Shown here: one piece after another, positions 56,300 through 64,000 of the stretch | How the letters are laid out: every line of letters starts with the position of its first letter | Position numbering within the stretch: position 1 is the stretch's first letter | NCBI GenBank assembly: GCA_036927565.1 | Contig: JAYESD010000003.1 | Location: forward strand, 36,211,325-36,275,324 | Reading direction: 5' to 3' | Source of the DNA: Tuctoria greenei | Taxonomy: Eukaryota > Streptophyta > Magnoliopsida > Poales > Poaceae | DNA: 64,000 nucleotides | Notes under the pieces: generated by a model | What the model was told of the DNA's origin: nothing | The model's input: only the letters and a program-made list of their open reading frames with translations | The model's database searches: none | Translations under genes and position numbers: made by a program

Positions 56300-57857
56300 T
56301 GTAGGCCTAGAGGGGGGGTGAATAGGCCTTCTTGAATTTTCTCGGTTCCTGTAGCACTTCAACAACAAGGTCAAAACCAGATATATCGGACTAGTCCGGT
56401 AAAGTGCGGACTAGTCCGGATTTCACGGGCTAGGTTGATCAAGTTAGGTCAATTTGATTGTTTCGTTGTCGTTTGCAGCGGAAATATAAACTTTAATGAT
56501 AGTTCAATAGTTGAATGTTAAGTTTTATTGCAAGTATGATTCTTGTTCAACTATTTAACTTGAATTCAACAAAATGAATCAAACCCTAGATAATGTTGAT
56601 CAACTAGAATGATGAACACAAACGAACAAGACACAAGATTTATCCCGTGGTTCGGTTACCACGAAGGCAGCCTACATCCACGTTGAGGAGCCCACAAAAG
56701 GACCGGGTCTTCACCAACCCTTCCCTCGTCGGATCGCCACGAAGGCCAATCCTCTTCCACTAATCACACAGGGGTAAATTACCAAGTTGAAGGGGCGATC
56801 TCACAAGTTGAGAGCTCCCTTGATTACAAGTTTCAAGACCACCAATAACACACTTCGAAATATACAAATTGAGATGCAAGAGTGTGTTAGAGATTCAAAC
56901 CAAGAGCTCAATCGTGTGCAAAGTGCCTCTCCAATGATCTACAAGTGATCTTCAAAGGATTGATTGATTTTGCACTTAATTTCGTGGAGAGAGATGGTTT
57001 TTGAGTCTCTTGGGAGGTGTGACGGCGCTAGGGTTCGAGAGAGTTTAAAAGTGGGCCGTACACCTCTATTTATATGGGGTTTCTGGAAGTTACCGTTAGG
57101 GTTCAGAAATATCGGACTAGTCCGTGGTGGTGACCGGACTAGTCCGGTGTGCTGTGTGAAGCAAACCCTAAGTGTCCAGGAATATCGGACTAGTCCGATT
57201 GAAAAACGGACTTGTCCGATTTCGCTGCTGGAAGTCTTCGGACTTGTCCGATTGCCATCGGACTTGTCCGGACCTGTGAAACCCTAAGTGTTTAGAACGA
57301 CAAGTCCGCACTTGGAGGACTTGTCCGATTTAGATCAGAGTGTATATCGGACTAGTCCGTGTAATCACCGGACTTGTCCGAAGTGGATCAGAAAGGGTAT
57401 CGGACTAGTCCGGTGGTGACCGGACTTGTCCGATCTAGTGACTTGTGCATTGTGTTGAGGACTAGTCCGCACTGGGGAGGACTAGTCCGAAGTGGAACAG
57501 AAAGATATCGGACTAGTCCGGTGGAGACCGGACTTGTCCGATCTTGTGCAGAATGTGATATCGGACTAGTCCGGCTGATATCGGACTAGTCCGGTCCTGT
57601 ATAGTTTTGTGCATTGTGTGTGTGTGATTAAGTGATATTGAGCTCTTGGGTGTGTTTCCTTAACACACTCCATACATACTAATCTACTAATTTCTTCTTC
57701 TTGAGCTCAAATTCATTCTCCTTCTTAATTTCCCTCTTTTTGGCATTTTGCTCATTTTTCATCATTTTCCTGCATTCATCTCAACAAAAAGATTAGGATC
57801 CCAATTGCTTGTCATAAATCATCCAAAACCCACAAGGGAGTCCTAGATGCACTTTCA
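56300..57857 (-). repeat. 3' LTR of Sirevirus D (1558 bp), packed with CGGACTAGTCCG palindromes
   Basis: On the minus strand it starts TGAAAGTGCATC beside the polypurine tract and ends TAGGCCTACA. The TATA box complement TATTTATA is at 57067-57074. By eye it holds about 19 copies of GGACTAGTCC or GGACTTGTCC, most with flanking C/G, concentrated in 57110-57590 with two more near 56390-56410. Confidence 0.9.
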
Positions 57858-58313
57858 ATCTCCCCCTTTTTGGTGATTGATGACAACCAATTGAGATTTC
57901 ACAAAATGAGGTATAAAATGAGATTTTCATAAAGTATGCACATATGACTCAAAAATGCATCAGGCAACAAGATAATTATTCATATGTGCATTCTTTATGG
58001 TGGGATGCATACTAAGAGCATGAATGCATTAAGAATGACAGAATTTTCATTTACCAACTAATATCAAGTGAATATGGCACTTCGGGAGCAAAAACTCAGA
58101 TTTCATCACACACTTGCAAATTAATTGAGCAAATCATCACAGGACCAAACATGATATGAAAAGAGAGTTAAGCAAGTACAATCACAATTAAAAAACATAG
58201 AGAGCTCTCTCCTCGCATCCTATTCAGCTAAAGCTTAGACTAGAGACTCCCCCTCAATCTCTCCCCCTTTGGCATCAAGACACCAAAAAGAGAGAGAGGA
58301 AGGTCCTAGGGCT

Positions 58314-59875
58314 TCACTCTTCGCTGTCAGTCCTCTCGTCGTCTTCATCGTCTTCATCGCTTTCGGCTTGACGAGGTTGAGAGGTAGGAGGAGGAGCGGA
58401 GCTGCTCGAGCCCCCAATGCCAAAGTAGGCTAGCTCGGAAGGAGTCAAGGGGCTGAGCTCGGTGATGTCTGGATAGAATCTTCAGAAAGTACTGGAGATC
58501 CAATTGGATTGATCTCCAGCTTCTCACTCAGCTGCTTCACATTGGCTTTTATGTATCTCATGTCCTCCTTCCTCTTCTGATTTAGCTTGTGAAGCTTCAC
58601 TTCAGTTTTCTTGCAGGAGGAGAAAATTGCAGCCAAGTACTTGAGGATCCCACTGGCGGATCCTTTCTGAGGAGCTACCCTGGAGGGAGGAGTAGCCCTC
58701 GCAGCTTCTTCTTGCCTTGCCGGTGCCTCGGGGCTTGAGGTCGGTGATGGAGCAGCCTGGACACTCACTGACTGAGGCTTCTGAGGCCTCAGTGGAGTGT
58801 GCTCCACATCCTTCACAAACTCGATTCCTGTGACCTTCTCAATCATGAACATCAAGTAAGGGGCATAGCCACAGGATCGGTTGGGGGTACTTGAGATATT
58901 GACCATATCATTCCAGATATAGTCTGCAACATCGAATTGCCTTTTCTTGCTGATGACCCTCATCAGGGTCCGGAGGTAGCCTTGCACACTCCCTGCATCC
59001 CCATCCTTGGGGGCAATCGTCTTCCTGAGGACTCTGTTGAGGACCACAAAGAAAGGCTTCATATTCTTTGTGGAGGGAGGGACATACTTGGAGGTGGGCT
59101 CATACATGAACTTCATTCCATCCCTCTCAATGACCCCAATGTTGTGGATAAAGAGGTGGTCATGTGCCTCAGAGTCAAGATGCAGCAGGCGGGCAAACTC
59201 TTCTTGAGTAATGGAATACTTGGATCCATGAGTCATCCAAGTCACACTTTCTTCGTCTTCGCTTGAGAAGTGGCACGTTGCATAGAATTGTGCAATCACT
59301 TCATCATTCCAATTATATCTGATGGCAAACAGATCCTTCAGTCCATGTCTCTCTGCAGCTGCTATCACTTCATCAAAAGCTGCACATTTCCTCTTCTCAA
59401 GGTGGGCCTAGTCAATCCATTGACTGCGCACCACTGGGGTCTTCATCGGCAAGTAGACCAGCTTGTAGAAGTCAGCATGGAAATTTGACCAGAATCTGCC
59501 ATCAGCTGCTTGCTTGGGCCTTGCATAGTAATCAACACTCCTCAACTTCATAGCCACATCGCTGCCCTTGCCATTGAATCTTTCCTCATTGGGGTCTCGG
59601 ACCCCCTCTCTGGGTGAATGCAGCTTTAGGGGCCCAACAGGCCCTGTGGCAACCCCCTTGCCCTTCCCTTTAGCTTGGCGAAGGCCACTTGAAGGAGTAG
59701 CAGCCTTCGAGGCGGGCTTCTTGACGCACACCTTCCTCCGAACCTGGGGAGGTGAGGGAGAAGGCTCGAAGGGTCTCTCTTGGCGTTTCTTGCCAAGACC
59801 CGTCGAGGACCGAGGTGCCACCTCGTGGTCCAACTCGGCCTCGAAATCGGAGATTTCGTTGTCGGAGCTCGACAT
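58314..59875 (-). pseudogene. extra 3' ORF of Sirevirus D (putative plant transposon protein domain)
   Basis: The ATG at 59875-59873 starts a reading of ~500 codons. It is interrupted by one in-frame TAG (59408-59410) and one apparent single-base deletion near 58480, after which an acidic Asp/Glu tail runs to TGA at 58314-58316. The N-terminal part is basic and Pro/Ser-rich. The middle (HGLKDLFAIRYNWNDEVIAQFYAT, ITQEEFARLLHL) matches the pattern of the putative plant transposon protein family. A Lys-rich, probably coiled segment follows near 58620-58500. It occupies the place of the envelope-like ORF of other Sireviruses. No signal or membrane segment is evident. Function is unknown. Confidence 0.75.
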
Positions 59876-60858
59876 GATCTGAGAATGAGTGATCAAGAGA
59901 AAAGACAAGTTATACAAGGTATTGGTGAGGTAAGGTGACAATGGAAGGCAGTAGGGAATTAAAGAATTAGGTTTTGGTTCAGAAACAACGGACTTGTCCG
60001 GTGCACAGGCACGGACTAGTCCGGGGGACCGGACTTGTCCGTACCTGGACCGGACTAGTCCGGTGTTCATCCGCAAAAACCTAACAGACTGGACAAAAAT
60101 TGATCCCTAATGAAATAACTAGTCTAGCATACACATAGTACATCAGCTGGACATGCAACTAGTGAAGAATGCTAGGCCAAACGATAAGCAATAAAGAAGT
60201 TTGTGATTTCTTAGGGTTTTGAGGAAAATTTACCAAGAAATCCAAGGAAGCTTGAAAATGTGGGGGTTGGAGGCCGGACTTGTCCGCTAACTTCAATCCC
60301 CGAGTCTTCAAGCGTGATCTCCGCCCAAGATTGAGGCTTTTCGACGGAGGAATCAAGGATTCGCCTTGGGAGCTCGAGTGCAAGAGAGAGAAAGCTTGGG
60401 GGCGAGTGTGAGGTGAAGGGATTAGGGTTTAGTGGCGGCTAGGGTTATGGACACGAAAAATCGGACAAGTCCGGACATGACCGGACTAGTCCGAAGTCCT
60501 CCAGAAACCTAAATCGGACTAGTCCGTGATCTGTCGGACTAGTCCGGCCTAACCGGCACACTGCGGACTAGTCTGCAATGGCGGACTAGTCCGGTTAACC
60601 ACGGACTTGTCCGTGGTCACCAGGAGAGAATTGCATAGCCCATTCATATATATTTGAAGGTCCAATAATTGAGAGTAGAGAGGCAAAACAATTCAAATAA
60701 TCTTGATGAATTTGACCAGTAAGCAAACAACAATCATACTATGATCAAAAATTCATCAAGATCTGATAATTGACATAGTTTTTCGAGAGAAAAGTGGGGA
60801 GGAATAATTTTCACAATTCAATCAATATTTTGAAGCAATCATACTGGTGTGCAAATTT
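59876..60858 (-). other. palindrome-rich spacer between pol and the extra ORF of Sirevirus D
   Basis: No gene is supported. It holds about 12 copies of the same CGGACTAGTCCG / CGGACTTGTCCG palindromes as the LTR (59993-60063, near 60275, 60459-60617), just upstream of the extra ORF on its strand. Confidence 0.7.
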
Positions 60859-63800
60859 TCAAGCCACACTCCGAGAATCAAGAATGTTTAGCTCATTTCG
60901 GAGTTCGCAAAAACGTTTTTCATCAAGTGGCTTGGTGAATATGTCGGCCAATTGTTTTTGGGTATTAACATGAGAGATGGATATGTCTCCTTTCATGGAA
61001 TGGTCTCTCAAGAAATGGTGTCTTATGTCAATGTGTTTAGTCCTAGAGTGTTCAACTGGATTGTGGGCTATTTTAATGGCACTCTCATTATCACAAAGGA
61101 GAGGAATACGGTTCATATTGTAACCGTAATCCCTTAGAGTTTGTCGCATCCAAAGGAGTTGTGCACAACAACTCACAGCTGCAACATACTCCGCTTCGGC
61201 TGTGGATAATGCAATGGAATTCTGTTTCTTGGATGACCAAGAGACTAAGGATCTTCCTAGGAATTGGCAAGTGCCAGAAGTGCTTTTTCTATCAACTTTG
61301 CACCCGGCATAGTCTGCATCGGAATACCCAATGAGATTGAATTTTGAGCCTTTTGGGTACCAAAGACCAAGGTTGGGTGTATGAACTAAATATCTTAGGA
61401 TTCTCTTTACGGCTGTCAAGTGACATTCCTTAGGGTTGGCTTGAAATCTTGCACACAAACATACACTCAACATAATATCTGGCCTAGATGCACATAAGTA
61501 AAGTAAAGATCCAATCATGGAGCGATATACCTTTTGGTCGACGCTCGGTCCATCTTCATTGAGATCCAAGTGACCATTCGTTGCCATGGGAGTCTTTATG
61601 GGCTTTGCCTTGTCCATGCCAAACTTCTTGAGGATGTCCTGTCTGTACTTGGTTTGGCTTATGAATGTTCCTTCCCTTTGTTGCCGCACTTGGAATCCCA
61701 AGAAGTACTTCAATTCTCCCATCATTGACATTTCAAATCTGTCTGTCATGATTTTACTAAACTCTTCACAGAAAGATTGATTAGTTGATCCAAAAATTAT
61801 ATCATCAACATAGATTTGACATATAAAAAGATCATTGTCCAGATTTTTTGTGAATAATGTATAGTCTACTTTGCCAATTTGAAAACCATTATCAATTAAA
61901 AAATCTCTAAGACACTCATACCAAGCTCTAGGAGCTTGTTTGAGGCCATAGAGAGCCTTACGCAGTTTATACACGTGGTCGGGGAACTCTTCGTCTTCAA
62001 ATCCGGGTGGTTGCTCCACGTACACCTCTTCCTTGATCGGTCCGTTGAGGAAGGCGCTTTTTACGTCCATTTGGTACAACTTGAAATCATGGTGAGTAGC
62101 ATATGCAAGTAATATTCTAATTGATTCAAGCCTAGCTACTGGAGCAAAAGTTTCATCGAAATCCAAACCTTCGACTTGTGAGTAACCTTTGGCCACAAGT
62201 CATGCCTTGTTTCTCGTCACCACTCCGTGTTCGTCTTGCTTGTTGCGGAAAACCCACTTGGTGCCCACAATATTTGCATTGGGTCTTACCACAAGTTCCC
62301 AAACCTCGTTTCTCTTGAAATTGTTCAACTCTTCTTGCATTGCCACCACCCAGTCCGGATCCTTCAATGCATCCTCAGTCCTACGGGGTTCCAAAAAGGA
62401 GACAAACGAGTAATGTTCACAGAAATTTGCTATACGAGATCTAGTGGTTACTCCCTTTTGGATGTCGCCGATGATGTTGTCGATTGGATGATCCCTTTGA
62501 ATGCATTGGTGTACTCTTGGGTGTGGCACTTGGGGGGTCGTATGTTGGTGTTCATCTTCTTCTCCCCCTGAGTTGTTGTCCTCGTTGATTTGTTGATCAT
62601 GTTCATATTCTTGTGATTGATCTTGTATCGAGGCTCCCCCTGAATTGTTGATCTCCTCTTGTGGTTCACTTTCCTCTTGTATTTGTGACGATGACTCTTG
62701 TGGTCGTACTTCGCCTAGAGCCATCCTCTTTATTGCTTGATAGGTGGCTTCCTCTTTACCTAATTCACATTGATCAACTTGCTCCTTTTGGGAGCCATTA
62801 GTTTCATCGAACACTACGTCACGTGCCACTTCAACAAGTCCGGAGGCCTTGTTGAAAACACGATAGGCGTAAGTGTTCGAATCATAACCAAGCAAGAAAC
62901 CTTCATCGGACTTCGAAGCGAACTTTGAAGTCCTGGGCTTCTTGTTCAGAATGTAGCAAGGAGAACCGAAAACTCGAAAATATGAAACGTTTGGTTTGTT
63001 ACCGGTGAGTAGCTCATAGGGAGTCTTCTTTAGTAGTCGATGAAGGTAGAGTCGATTTGTGGCATGGCAGGCGGTGTTGATTGCTTCCGCCCAAAATCGA
63101 TCCGAAGTCTTGTATTCATCGAGCATTGTTCTTGCCATCTCTATGAGCATTCGGTTCTTCCTTTCGGCAACTCCGTTTTGTTGTGGAGAGTATGGTGCTG
63201 AGAGTTCGTGCTTGATTCCTTCCTCATCAAGGTACTCCTCCACTTGTATGTTCTTGAACTCCGTGCCGTTGTCGCTCCGAATACTCTTGATTGATAGTGA
63301 GAACTCGTTTTGCGCTCGCTTGAAGAATTTCTTGAGTGTTCCTTGTGTTTCTGACTTGTCATGCAAAAAGAACACCCAAGTGAAGCGGGAAAAATCATCA
63401 ATAATGACTAAACCGTATTTGTTACCGCCTATGCTTATGTAAGCAATTGGACCGAAGAGGTCCATATGAAGTAGTTCGAGCGGTCTTGTCGTGTTCATGA
63501 TGTTCTTCGCGGGATGTTGTGCTCCAACTTGCTTTCCTGCTTGGCACGCGCTACAAGGCCTGTCTTTCTCAAACACAACATCTTTCAAACCTCGGATGTG
63601 ATCGCCTTTGAGGAGTTTTTGAAGGTTCCTCATACCAACATGTGCTAGCCGTCTATGCCACAGCCAACCCATTTTGGTTTTTGCAATCAAGCATGTGTCG
63701 AGTTCGGCTTTATCCTTGTTGAAGTCAACAAGATAAAGCTTTCCCTTTAACATACCCTTGAATGCAACGGAACCATCACTTCTCCTTGAGACGATCACAC

Positions 63801-63993
63801 CCTCGTTAGTAAACAGACAATTATAACCTTTGTCACATAACTGAGATATGGACAGCAGGTTATAATCTAAAGATTCAATGTGTAAAACATGCGAAAGAGT
63901 ATGTTCAGAGGATATTGCAATTTTACCGGTACCGAGGACCCTTCCTTGACTGTTATCCCCAAAGTAGATGCCTTCGTTTGGGTCCTGGTTCAC
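60859..63993 (-). pseudogene. Sirevirus D pol (pre-integrase, integrase, RT, RNase H) with a single nonsense codon
   Basis: The frame is open from the right edge to 60859 except for one TGA at 62200-62202. The position fits a CGA-to-TGA transition between NKA and LVAKGYSQVEG. Landmarks are FGDNSQGRVLG; the WHRRLAH and CSACQAGKQ zinc region; the integrase core with DDFSRF, DNGTEF and QQNGVAERKN; the RT YVDDIIFG near 61800; RNase H DADYAGCKVDRKSTSG, STAEAEYVA and CDNESA; and the ADIFTKPL end. It is a near-complete polyprotein. The N-terminal part is outside the window. Confidence 0.92.
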
Positions 63994-64000
63994 TTCATAC

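Larger units (their letters stand above)
56300..64000 (-). mobile_element. Sirevirus D (copia), 3' part, nested in Sirevirus C
   Basis: Minus-strand order from the right edge is pre-integrase, integrase, RT, RNase H, palindrome-rich spacer, extra ORF, multiplied polypurine tracts (58247-58270 and 57858-57873), 3' LTR. The 5' LTR, gag and protease are beyond the window. Pol and the extra ORF each have few defects, so this is the youngest-looking Sirevirus here. Confidence 0.9.

Noticed and set aside
56964..57589. Plus-strand ORFs with repeated RTSPV/GLVRS peptides
   Set aside because: They are translations of the LTR palindrome array, antisense to the element.
57100..57600. CRISPR-like array of short palindromic repeats
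   Set aside because: Spacing is irregular and the repeats lie in a plant LTR with TG...CA ends; it is a retrotransposon palindrome cluster.

Overview
This is plant nuclear DNA. The window is dominated by nested LTR retrotransposons with plant tRNA-iMet primer sites, a LINE, a TRIM, MITEs and CACTA-like repeats. Two intron-containing host genes lie in an island at about 42.5-50.5 kb. The storage-globulin gene resembles cereal GLB1, and the Sirevirus-rich repeat content fits a grass (Poaceae), probably panicoid. The species cannot be named from this sequence.

Layout. (1) 1-17829: two Sirevirus-type copia copies of one family lie tail to tail. Copy A (+, 1-5998) and copy B (-, 6633-15255) are separated by a 634-bp scrap of a Ty3/gypsy element. 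Beyond B come a second gypsy scrap and a further full LTR (16038-17829). (2) 17830-40900: one old L1-like LINE has been split by three later insertions. These are a 12,635-bp Tat-type gypsy element (19172-31806, two 1042-bp LTRs, perfect 5-bp target duplication), a 585-bp TRIM (33847-34431), and a short-LTR copia element (34791-40562). The copia element itself carries an 800-bp MITE. (3) 41.5-42.5 kb: CACTA-type subterminal repeats and an (AT)n tract. (4) 43.3-45.7 kb: an intact four-exon vicilin-like 7S globulin gene with RY and ACGT promoter motifs. (5) 47.4-50.3 kb: a minus-strand glyoxalase/VOC gene with a 44-nt terminal coding exon behind a 2.46-kb intron. (6) 50.5-52.1 kb: a Stowaway-like MITE, a copia tail fragment and a CGGTT-rich segment. 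(7) 52075-64000: a second Sirevirus family (+) with an open gag frame is broken by a third Sirevirus (-). The third has a nearly intact pol and an extra 3' ORF, and both run off the window.

How it fits together. Only the globulin and VOC genes look like functioning host genes. The transposon layers show age order: the LINE is oldest, and the gypsy, TRIM and copia elements sit inside it, with the MITE inside the copia. Non-coding structure in the LTRs is unusually rich. It includes family-specific palindrome arrays, multiplied polypurine tracts, a TATA box in a hairpin loop, a G-box array and an ORF-bearing U3. The coding parts of family 1 have decayed by nonsense substitution with the reading frame preserved.
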